In this document: positions 1 to 6,137 of the stretch, piece after piece | How the letters are laid out: every line of letters begins with the position of its first letter | Numbering within the stretch: the first letter of the stretch is position 1 | Assembly (NCBI RefSeq): GCF_000169175.1 | Contig: NZ_AAWS01000020.1 | Location: forward strand, 1 to 64,000 | Direction: 5' to 3' | Source: Microscilla marina ATCC 23134 | Lineage (GTDB): Bacteria > Bacteroidota > Bacteroidia > Cytophagales > Microscillaceae | DNA length: 64,000 nucleotides | The notes under the pieces: model-generated | Seen by the model: only the letters and a program-made list of their open reading frames with translations | Database searches by the model: none | Told to the model about the DNA's origin: nothing | Position numbers and translations under genes: made by a program

Positions 1-289
1 AGATATTTTGATCAGTCATTGAAAGAATCTAAAAGTTTACTTTTTCTTAGTATCAGATGCTTTGTACGGGTAGGCTCATATAGCCTAAATGCTGTTTTTA
101 TCAGGTATTCTACAGTTCTTGCTTGATCAGTGGAGTACGTCAGCCCAAACTTGACTTATAACCTTGTTATAATGTTACTTATCTATTTTATAAATTTTGC
201 TGGATAATATAGCCTATCATTGCAACGAAGTTAATCACTGCAAACAACAGTGGATAATGAATCATTCACCAAATATAAATACACAAAAC
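1..289. other. Upstream region of the small-peptide genes, no gene seen
   Basis: No convincing coding frame lies here. An in-frame extension of the first peptide gene back to position 197 is open, but its sequence has no counterpart in the second peptide, so I treat it as untranslated leader. A short stem (71-76 pairing with 82-87) is present. Any gene cut by the left edge of the window is not visible. A clear Bacteroidota promoter was not found. Confidence 0.4.
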
Positions 290-508
290 ATGTTTAGTAA
301 AAAACAAACATTCGTAAAGTTTCAAGAAGTAAAAGTTTCAAATAAAGCAGCACAGCATATCTTAGGAGGGGCTGGTACTGGTTCTGATGGCCACTGCCAA
401 AGGTTGGAAGATGACTTGGAAGCTGCAATTGCAGCAGGTGATATGGAGAGAGCTAGAACGCTCATGGGTGCTATTCGTCGTATTTGTGGGCATCCAGGAC
501 GTCTATAG
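290..508 (+). CDS. Small peptide precursor with double-glycine leader (copy 1)
   Basis: Predicted 72-aa precursor. I chose the ATG at 290 rather than an upstream in-frame ATG at 197 because from here the protein aligns end to end with its neighbour at 682. Residues 1-27 form a leader ending in ILGG, the type cut by C39-peptidase ABC exporters. The 45-aa remainder has just two cysteines, Cys36 and Cys66, with exactly 29 residues between them. The intervening sequence is rich in Leu, Ala, Glu and Arg and broken by an A-A-G-D turn, suggesting a two-helix hairpin. Leader recognition is from family knowledge; secretion, disulfide formation and any toxin or signal role are inference. No exporter or modifying enzyme is visible in the window. 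Confidence 0.72.
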   Translation: MFSKKQTFVKFQEVKVSNKAAQHILGGAGTGSDGHCQRLEDDLEAAIAAGDMERARTLMGAIRRICGHPGRL

Positions 509-518
509 GTTCACCCGA

Positions 519-543
519 ATAAAACCTACTGCAGGGGTTTTAT
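519..543 (+). terminator. Possible weak terminator after peptide copy 1
   Basis: Inverted repeat of 8 bp (519-526 with 536-543) shortly after the stop codon, but with only a short run of T. It may reduce rather than end transcription into the second peptide gene. Confidence 0.35.
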
Positions 544-568
544 GAAACCTGGAAATTTCGTGACCAAT

Positions 569-615
569 CTTAAATGCGTTGATTTTGGGGCTAAGTGATG
601 TTCGCGACGTAAAGT
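569..615. repeat. Short dispersed repeat, copy shared with 20772-20823
   Basis: An 11-base identical block (569-579, CTTAAATGCGT), then matching TTTG, GG and GAT pieces, and a shared GTAAAGT (609-615) recur in the same order at 20772-20823. The second copy lies inside an element with terminal inverted repeats, so this is probably a fragment of the same mobile repeat family. Matched by eye only. Confidence 0.4.
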
Positions 616-681
616 AGCCTTTCAAATGATGCCAATTAAAATGGATAATTTATCAAAGAACAACCTTTAAGAAGACAAAAT

Positions 682-888
682 ATGCCAACTAAAAAACAAC
701 AATTTGTAACCTTTCAGGATGCAAAAATCTCAATCAAACAAGCTGGGAATATTTTAGGTGGGTTTGGTCCAGCCAGATGCGAGCTACTGCAAGCCGATTT
801 GGAGCAAGCTATTGCAAATGGTGATGTGGAAATGGTAGCAATAATAAAGAGAATCATTCGCAAACTTTGTGGATATTCGGGACTATAA
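682..888 (+). CDS. Small peptide precursor with double-glycine leader (copy 2)
   Basis: Predicted 68-aa precursor, paralogous to the gene at 290. The leader is again exactly 27 residues and ends in ILGG; it shares the QxFVxFQxxK pattern and a following S with copy 1. The 41-aa core carries two cysteines, Cys33 and Cys63, again with 29 residues between them, and keeps the DLExAIAxGDxE stretch and the CG-x-x-G-L type ending. The rest of the core has diverged, as expected for secreted peptides under selection for variation around a fixed scaffold. A strong terminator follows at 924. Export through a C39-type ABC transporter is the likely route (family knowledge), but none is encoded nearby. Function unknown. 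Confidence 0.72.
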   Translation: MPTKKQQFVTFQDAKISIKQAGNILGGFGPARCELLQADLEQAIANGDVEMVAIIKRIIRKLCGYSGL

Positions 889-923
889 ATAAGCTGTTTG
901 CTTGCAAAAAATGTAGTGAAGAT

Positions 924-963
924 AAATCCCTGGCAAATATGATCCGCCAGGGATTTTTTTTCT
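924..963 (+). terminator. Rho-independent terminator after peptide copy 2
   Basis: Perfect 11-bp stem (924-934 with 946-956), 11-base loop, then an unbroken T run. Confidence 0.88.
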
Positions 964-1063
964 AAAAAAGAAACTTATGATAAAGCTTCTTGCCTTCCCT
1001 CCTTAATTTTTCAAGGCATTCACTGTTTTTAAAATAAAAACCTAAAACTTTCAGTCACAAATC

Positions 1064-1094
1064 TTTATAGTTTTCAAACAGGTTTTTACCTTTG
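1064..1094 (+). promoter_or_regulatory. Bacteroidota-type promoter of glyS
   Basis: The -7 box TACCTTTG occupies 1087-1094. A TTTA, one base off the TTTG -33 box, lies at 1064-1067 with a spacer of 19. The expected start of transcription falls at about 1098-1101, immediately before the ATG at 1102, so the message would be leaderless or nearly so. Confidence 0.65.
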
Positions 1095-1101
1095 CCGCGT
1101 T

Positions 1102-2604
1102 ATGGCACAGAAAAATAAAAAAAACAAGGGTTTAGATAACCCATTACAACCTATTATTTCTCACGCAAAAGAGTATGGGTTTATTTTTCCCTCCAGTGAG
1201 ATTTACGGAGGCTTGCAAGCCGTATATGACTATGGGTCGAACGGAGCAGAGCTAAAGAAAAACTTAAAAGAGGTCTGGTGGAAAGCCATGACCCAGTTTA
1301 ATCAGAATGTGGTAGGAATAGATGCGGCCATTTTTATGCATCCTACTACCTGGAAAGCGTCAGGGCACGTTGACAGTTTCAGCGACCCTATGGTTGACAA
1401 CAAAGACTCTAACAAACGCTACAGGGTAGATGTGTTGCTGGAAGACAAAGCCAATGAGTACCGCAAGGCGGGCGATACTGCCAAAGCTGGTGCCCTAGAG
1501 CAGGAGTTGGGCAGGCTAATGGATGTGGAAGATATGGATGGCTTACGTGAGCTACTCATTAGTGAAGGTATCAAATGTGCCATCTCTGGTACTGACAACT
1601 GGACAGAAGTACGCCAGTTTAACCTCATGTTTTCTACCGAAATAGGGTCAGTGGCAGACGAGTCTAATAAGATATATTTACGTCCTGAAACGGCACAAGG
1701 TATTTTTGTAAACTTTATGAATGTACAAAAAACCAGTCGCCAGCAAATCCCTTTTGGTATAGCCCAAATAGGAAAAGCTTTCAGAAACGAGATTGTAGCG
1801 CGCCAATTTGTATTTCGTATGCGCGAATTTGAGCAAATGGAAATGCAATACTTTGTACGCCCTGGTGAAGAAATGCAGTGGTATGACCACTGGAAAGAAA
1901 CTCGTATGAAGTTTTTACAGGCAATTGGTTTACCTGCCGAAAAACTACGTTACCATGACCATATTAAGTTGGCACATTATGCCAATGCAGCAGCTGATAT
2001 TGAGTTTGAGTTTCCGATCGGTTTCAAAGAACTGGAAGGCATCCATTCACGTACCGACTTTGACCTGAGCAAACACGCAGAGTTCTCAAAAACTAAAATC
2101 CAGTACGTAGACGACACCATAGAAGACAAAGACAAACGTAAATACATTCCTTATGTAGTAGAAACCTCTATTGGTTTAGATCGTTTGTTTTTGGCAGTAT
2201 TGTCTAACTCGCTCACCACCGCTGAAGGGATAGATGCTAAAGGAAATGCCAAAACACGCACTTTCTTAAAAATACACCCAGCACTGGCTCCAAACAAGGT
2301 GGCTGTTTTTCCATTATTACGCAAAGATGGTTTGCCAGAAATAGCCAAAGGTATTTTCAATGACTTGCGTCACGACTTCAAAACAATCTATGAAGAACGC
2401 GGAGCCATTGGTAAATTATATACCCGTCAAGACATGATTGGAACACCATTCTGTATTACTGTAGATCATCAAACCAAAGAAGACAATACAGTTACAGTAC
2501 GTGAGCGTGATACTACCGAACAGAAGCGAGTGAAAATTGAAGATTTGCACGCAATGATCAACAAAGAGGTCTCATTGAGAAATATTTTTGACAAGCTTAT
2601 ATAA
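1102..2604 (+). CDS. glyS: Glycyl-tRNA synthetase (alpha2 homodimer type)
   Basis: Charges tRNA-Gly with glycine in the cytosol. The 500-aa length, the N-terminal EYGFIFPSSEIYGG start of the catalytic core and class II motifs (motif 2 FRNE at residues 227-230, motif 3 GLDR at 358-361) identify the single-chain GlyRS of the bacterial/eukaryotic dimer type, not the alpha2beta2 form. A C-terminal HGTP anticodon-binding domain spans about residues 400-500. The start is fixed by the promoter directly upstream, which leaves essentially no leader. It is a single-gene unit bounded by terminators at 924 and 2624, next to the tRNA-Val array. Confidence 0.97.
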   Translation: MAQKNKKNKGLDNPLQPIISHAKEYGFIFPSSEIYGGLQAVYDYGSNGAELKKNLKEVWWKAMTQFNQNVVGIDAAIFMHPTTWKASGHVDSFSDPMVDNKDSNKRYRVDVLLEDKANEYRKAGDTAKAGALEQELGRLMDVEDMDGLRELLISEGIKCAISGTDNWTEVRQFNLMFSTEIGSVADESNKIYLRPETAQGIFVNFMNVQKTSRQQIPFGIAQIGKAFRNEIVARQFVFRMREFEQMEMQYFVRPGEEMQWYDHWKETRMKFLQAIGLPAEKLRYHDHIKLAHYANAAADIEFEFPIGFKELEGIHSRTDFDLSKHAEFSKTKIQYVDDTIEDKDKRKYIPYVVETSIGLDRLFLAVLSNSLTTAEGIDAKGNAKTRTFLKIHPALAPNKVAVFPLLRKDGLPEIAKGIFNDLRHDFKTIYEERGAIGKLYTRQDMIGTPFCITVDHQTKEDNTVTVRERDTTEQKRVKIEDLHAMINKEVSLRNIFDKLI

Positions 2605-2623
2605 GCTTCAAAACTTCTTGTTT

Positions 2624-2664
2624 GCAGGCAGTTACCCTTCATTTTAACTGCCTGCATTTTTTTT
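2624..2664 (+). terminator. Terminator of glyS
   Basis: 11-bp perfect stem (2624-2634 with 2645-2655), 10-base loop and a run of eight T. Confidence 0.92.
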
Positions 2665-2682
2665 CAAAAAAGCGATATTTTT

Positions 2683-2713
2683 TTTGCAGATTATAAAAAA
2701 GAATGTACCTTTG
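2683..2713 (+). promoter_or_regulatory. Consensus promoter of the tRNA-Val array
   Basis: TTTG at 2683-2686, spacer of exactly 19, TACCTTTG at 2706-2713: a full match to the Bacteroidota primary sigma promoter. The first tRNA-like sequence begins 79 bases downstream. Confidence 0.85.
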
Positions 2714-2791
2714 CACTCCCAATTAATGAATAAAGAATAGTTAAATGTGGGAATTTATAAAAAGATTATTTCTTTAAATTAAAAGGATATT

Positions 2792-2869
2792 GGATCCTTA
2801 GCTCATTTGGTTCAGAGCATCTGCCTTACAAGCAGAAGTCGTTCCGATGTGCTATCGGAACAGGCTCCA
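2792..2869 (+). pseudogene. tRNA-Val-like pseudogene with replaced T arm (first copy)
   Basis: The 5' half, including the CUUACAA anticodon loop, matches the intact tRNA-Val copies downstream. The D arm has a G-to-T change, and the variable region and T arm are replaced by a perfect 8-bp hairpin (2841-2848 with 2854-2861) that lacks the TTCGA T loop. The acceptor stem has one T-C mismatch (3' strand AGGCTCC). Unlikely to work as a valine acceptor. Confidence 0.75.
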
Positions 2870-2909
2870 CATAAAAAACTTCAAACAGCAACGCAAACAA
2901 AAGGATATT

Positions 2910-2984
2910 GGATCCTTAGCTCAGTTGGTTCAGAGCATCTGCCTTACAAGCAGAGGGTCGCTGGTTCGAATCCAGCAGGGTCCA
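2910..2984 (+). tRNA. tRNA-Val (anticodon UAC), copy 1
   Basis: A 75-nt cloverleaf: 7-bp acceptor stem (one T-G wobble), D arm, anticodon stem TCTGC/GCAGA around loop CTTACAA (anticodon TAC), and T arm GCTGG-TTCGAAT-CCAGC. The discriminator is A; CCA is not encoded. It reads valine GUA/GUG codons. It sits in a tandem array with repeat units of roughly 115-147 bp. Confidence 0.96.
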
Positions 2985-3024
2985 CATAAAAACTTCAAAC
3001 AGCAACACAAACACAAGGAATAAT

Positions 3025-3099
3025 GGATCCTTAGCTCAGTTGGTTCAGAGCATCTGCCTTACAAGCAGAGGGTCGCTGGTTCGAATCCAGCAGGGTCCA
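3025..3099 (+). tRNA. tRNA-Val (anticodon UAC), copy 2
   Basis: Identical in sequence to the tRNA at 2910. Its flanks (an AACTTCAAACAGCAAC-like stretch upstream) are also duplicated, showing recent tandem amplification. Confidence 0.96.
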
Positions 3100-3112
3100 C
3101 AATACAAATAGA

Positions 3113-3146
3113 GTTCGTTCTGATTCTATATTGGAATAGGGCTCAA
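3113..3146 (+). pseudogene. 3' remnant of a hairpin-type pseudo-tRNA
   Basis: Decayed copy of the GTTCnGAT hairpin followed by an AGGGCTC acceptor-like end, between two intact tRNAs. Probably a relic of the same unit seen at 2792 and 3549. Confidence 0.45.
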
Positions 3147-3171
3147 ACAACAATGCAAACAAAAGGATATT

Positions 3172-3246
3172 GGATCCTTAGCTCAGTTGGTTCAGAGCAT
3201 CTGCCTTACAAGCAGAGGGTCGCTGGTTCGAATCCAGCAGGGTCCA
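3172..3246 (+). tRNA. tRNA-Val (anticodon UAC), copy 3
   Basis: Identical 75-nt tRNA-Val(UAC), the last intact copy, followed directly by a strong terminator at 3257. Confidence 0.96.
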
Positions 3247-3256
3247 CAAAAAACAC

Positions 3257-3287
3257 AAGCTACTTCATATATGAAGTAGCTTTTTTT
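3257..3287 (+). terminator. Terminator of the tRNA-Val array
   Basis: A 26-bp near-perfect palindrome built on AGCTACTTCAT and its complement, then seven T. A closely related hairpin recurs at 3675. Confidence 0.9.
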
Positions 3288-3306
3288 ATGCTTAAGATTT
3301 GATGCG

Positions 3307-3558
3307 ATGAATTTTTATGTATATATCCTTTACTCTCCTTCTTTAGACAGGTATTATGTTGGTTTTACCCAAAATCTATCCTCACGTTTGGCTCGCCATA
3401 ATTCTGGCGGTAGTCGTGCAACTAAACCTGGCATTCCTTGGGAATTGAAATACTCAGAAGTGTATGAGACTCGTAGCGAGGCAATGGTGCGTGAACGTGC
3501 TATCAAAGCAAAGAAATCAAGAAAGTATTTAGATCATTTAATATTAGGTCAGTCTTAA
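3307..3558 (+). CDS. GIY-YIG domain protein (UPF0213/YhbQ-like)
   Basis: An 83-aa single-domain GIY-YIG nuclease-fold protein. VYI (residues 5-7) and YVG (17-19) are the two name-giving motifs, Arg27/Arg30 lie on the conserved helix, and Glu63 is the likely metal-binding acid. The length fits the small stand-alone family common in Bacteroidota, sometimes described as excinuclease C-like. Its role in these bacteria is unsettled; a DNA-nicking or repair role is inferred from the fold. The gene lies between two near-identical terminators inside the tRNA-Val array, and its stop codon falls within the 5' part of a pseudo-tRNA, so it may have arrived with, or been copied by, the array rearrangements. 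Confidence 0.85.
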   Translation: MNFYVYILYSPSLDRYYVGFTQNLSSRLARHNSGGSRATKPGIPWELKYSEVYETRSEAMVRERAIKAKKSRKYLDHLILGQS

Positions 3559-3626
3559 CTCAGTTGGTTCGGAGCGCCTGTCTTACAAGCAGAAGTAGTT
3601 CCGATACGCTATCGGAACAGGGTCCA
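3549..3626 (+). pseudogene. tRNA-Val-like pseudogene with replaced T arm (last copy)
   Basis: The D-arm and anticodon-arm sequence (CTTACAA loop retained) is degraded by several substitutions. The T arm is replaced by the hairpin 3598-3605 with 3611-3618, nearly identical to the one at 2841. The 3' AGGGTCCA end is intact. Its first bases overlap the end of the GIY-YIG gene. Confidence 0.7.
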
Positions 3627-3643
3627 CCATACAACCAAAGTTC

Positions 3644-3664
3644 GTTCTGATGCGTTATCGGAAC
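3644..3664. repeat. Extra copy of the GTTCCGAT hairpin repeat
   Basis: The 8-bp stem 3644-3651 with 3657-3664 (one G-T pair) is followed by AGGGTTCA, the same module as in the two pseudo-tRNAs but without a tRNA 5' half. Confidence 0.55.
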
Positions 3665-3674
3665 AGGGTTCACT

Positions 3675-3710
3675 AAAAAAGCCACTTCATATATATGAAG
3701 TGGCTTTTTT
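3675..3710 (+). terminator. Second terminator, duplicate of the array terminator
   Basis: Long A-stem-T hairpin (GCCACTTCAT paired with ATGAAGTGGC), very similar to 3257-3287. Confidence 0.87.
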
Positions 3711-3849
3711 ATGTGCCATCGTGATACGCGGTATGTCTGGTAGTATGAGATGGATAAGTAGGATAGAATGCCCCTTTTTTACCCTATTCTATGCTACAAG
3801 TTTTATATTTACTGATAAAAGAACAAATAAAACATTGAGTGCACTTGTG

Positions 3850-4599
3850 TTAACTTTCTCCCAGTAAGTTATTCTGATTAAGTACCTTGAGCACTACATT
3901 TTTATAATTTCGTCCAATAGGAATCTCTTTACCATTAATCTCTATGGTTGTAGCCGAAAAAGCCTCTACCTTGTCTATTGCCACAATAAAAGAACGATGT
4001 ACCCTTAAAAACTTGTTTTCGGGCAGTTTCTCTTCCAAATAACTTATTTTTTGATACGCCACTACTTCTTTGTGAGCAGTTTTTACTCTTACATAATCCT
4101 TCAGGCTTTCGATATACAAAATATCTTTTAGTAAAAACTTAATCATTTTCTTATCTGCCTTCAGGTAAATAAAAGCCTGGTCATACCCTGAATTATCTAT
4201 GGTACTCGTTGTGGGTATTGTGGCAACTGTTGGCGTAGGGTTGTTCATTTGTGAAACTTTGTTTACTGCCCTCAAAAAGCGTTCAAACGAAATAGGTTTC
4301 AACAAGTAGTCAACGGCGTCTAATTCGTAGCCTTCCAATGCATAATCACGGTAAGCAGTAGTGAAAACTACTTTAGGTGGGTTATTGATATTTTTTAAGA
4401 AATCGATGCCAGTAAGTTTAGGCATTTGTATATCCAAAAAAAGCAAATCTATCTCTTTTTGTTGAATCAGGTTAAATGCCTCTATAGCATTGTTACATCG
4501 TGCCACCAGTTCAAGACTGTCTATACGCTGAATGTATGTTTCCAGAATATCCAAGGCAAGCGGTTCATCGTCTACAATCAAACATTTTAAGTTAGCCAT
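3850..4599 (-). CDS. LytTR-family response regulator
   Basis: 249-aa response regulator of the LytT/AgrA type. The receiver domain (about residues 4-120) has the acidic pair Asp10-Asp11, the phosphoacceptor Asp56 in LFLDIQMP, Thr81 and Lys101. The LytTR DNA-binding domain (about 150-245) contains the FLRVHRSFIV core typical of the family. It lies 67 bp downstream of the sensor kinase gene at 4667-5863 on the same strand, so the two surely form one two-component system and probably one operon. The target genes are unknown; LytTR regulators usually bind paired direct repeats upstream of their targets, and I saw no obvious ones here. Confidence 0.94.
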   Translation of the reverse strand: MANLKCLIVDDEPLALDILETYIQRIDSLELVARCNNAIEAFNLIQQKEIDLLFLDIQMPKLTGIDFLKNINNPPKVVFTTAYRDYALEGYELDAVDYLLKPISFERFLRAVNKVSQMNNPTPTVATIPTTSTIDNSGYDQAFIYLKADKKMIKFLLKDILYIESLKDYVRVKTAHKEVVAYQKISYLEEKLPENKFLRVHRSFIVAIDKVEAFSATTIEINGKEIPIGRNYKNVVLKVLNQNNLLGES

Positions 4600-4666
4600 A
4601 TCTTTTCTTTTGGGTTATTTGCCACCAATACGGGGTGTGAGTGGTGTTTTATAGATAGAAATAGTC

Positions 4667-5863
4667 TTAGTTTTTCACTGGTTTTTGAGGGGATATTTGT
4701 TCCTGATCACCTTGAGGTTTTACCGAATCAAATGCCACAAATGACGACTCTAGTGTAAGTTTAAGTACAACCAGGTAAGTAGATGGTTCTTCATCAAACA
4801 CCTTCAGTTCGTATTGATCAGTATACAATAAATCCAGACGGCGCTTTACATTTACCAAACCTATACCACTGGCGTATTCTCTTTGCGAGCGTTTTATGTA
4901 TTCAGTACTTTTGCTGTTTTCCACTTTCAGTGTCATTTGATTGCCCTGTAATAGTAAATCTATCGTAATCCAGGCATGATCAATCTCTCCACTTACCCCA
5001 TGTTTAAAGCTGTTTTCTACAAAAGGCAGTATCAGCATAGGGGCTATCTTGTTGCCTGCCACTTGCCCAGCTATATTAAAAGAAATATCTACCCGATTGC
5101 CATAGCGGATTTTTTCAAGCGCGATGTAGTTTTTTATGTAGTTAATTTCCTTCTCTATGTCTATATATTGTGTGTTGGTGTCATATAGCATATAATTCAT
5201 CAAGTCTGACAGCTTAAGCACTATTTCGGGGGCATGTTCGTCTTTTTTTAGCGTAAGCGCATACAAGTTATTGAGCGTGTTAAACAAAAAATGTGGGTGA
5301 ATTTGTCCTTTCAAAAACTTGAGCTCAGCTTCTAACTTTTCCTTTTCCAGCAATTTTGCTGCTTGTTTATCTTTGTACCAAAACTTGAGGATTTTAACCC
5401 CGGTAGTAAGCAATAGTACTGTGTTGAACCCCACAGCATATTTAATCACTTTGAATACCGACCATAGGTTGCTTATATGTGCTGGTATCATATACTGAAC
5501 AATTACTTCAGTAGTCAAATATGTTGTTTTAATAAACCCAGGGTTATAAATAGGGTAGTAAAAGTAAAAAATTAAGGAACGACTAAGCATACCTATCAGC
5601 ATGGAGGTAGGAATAAGCCAAAGAACATAACTGAGGTAGCGTTTTTTTAGTAAAAAACGAGGTAGTAGAAAGTATAAGTTGAAATAGACAATTAACATTC
5701 TGCCTGGTAACAGCAAAATTTGCACTTTTAGTTCGCGGTAATAGTGGTCATCATAACTGCCCCAAAGTATGGTAAAGAATAAGACATAGCTTACCCAGAA
5801 CAGTACATGCAGTAATAACCGTTGATGGTTAGATTTATACTTTGGTAATAGATTAAATGTCAT
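4667..5863 (-). CDS. LytS-like membrane sensor histidine kinase (His_kinase family)
   Basis: 398-aa sensor kinase. About four hydrophobic segments lie in residues 15-160, with a short linker coiled coil at about 168-185. The His_kinase dimerisation motif HPHFLFNTLNN follows, with phospho-accepting His191. The HATPase domain shows the N box ILPFVENSFKHG (Asn284) and a G box SGIGLVNVKRRLDLLY. It has no periplasmic sensor domain of note, so the signal is probably sensed in the membrane. The C-terminal tail is Gln/Pro/Lys-rich and of low complexity. It phosphorylates the regulator encoded just downstream (family knowledge). Confidence 0.93.
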   Translation of the reverse strand: MTFNLLPKYKSNHQRLLLHVLFWVSYVLFFTILWGSYDDHYYRELKVQILLLPGRMLIVYFNLYFLLPRFLLKKRYLSYVLWLIPTSMLIGMLSRSLIFYFYYPIYNPGFIKTTYLTTEVIVQYMIPAHISNLWSVFKVIKYAVGFNTVLLLTTGVKILKFWYKDKQAAKLLEKEKLEAELKFLKGQIHPHFLFNTLNNLYALTLKKDEHAPEIVLKLSDLMNYMLYDTNTQYIDIEKEINYIKNYIALEKIRYGNRVDISFNIAGQVAGNKIAPMLILPFVENSFKHGVSGEIDHAWITIDLLLQGNQMTLKVENSKSTEYIKRSQREYASGIGLVNVKRRLDLLYTDQYELKVFDEEPSTYLVVLKLTLESSFVAFDSVKPQGDQEQISPQKPVKN

Positions 5864-6106
5864 AGTTTAGATGCAGTATACCGAATATTGTTATAACAAA
5901 ACTAATCGTTTTTTAAGAAAAAGGTTTTGTTACCAGCCAGTTTTTAGACCAACCGCTCAAAATGAGTTCTCTTTAACCTTTTAAAACCCCTCAGTGGTAT
6001 AACTACCCCACCAAATGCATTCGGGAGTTACCCTACCTGAACAGTGGTACATAAAATACCTTGGCACCTTGCCTTAATCTAGTGATAATCAAAGCCTCAG
6101 GAGTTG

Positions 6107-6114
6107 TACTTTTG
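6107..6114 (+). promoter_or_regulatory. Possible -7 box upstream of the FGE-like lipoprotein gene
   Basis: TACTTTTG fits TAnnTTTG and lies 23 bases before the ATG at 6138. No good TTTG is found at the -33 position, so support is partial. Confidence 0.4.
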
Positions 6115-6137
6115 CTAAAACCTTTTAGTTTTGCATA

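Noticed and set aside
151-173. TTGACT and TATAAT words upstream of the first peptide gene
   Set aside because: The spacing is only 11 bases and the organism's promoters follow a different consensus.
2807-2989. 60-codon open frame over the tRNA-Val array
   Set aside because: It is read through tRNA and pseudo-tRNA sequence and has no protein features.
2792-3246. Regular repeats that could suggest a CRISPR array
   Set aside because: The repeat units are tRNA genes of 75 nt with conserved cloverleaf; no short repeats with unique spacers and no cas genes anywhere in the window.
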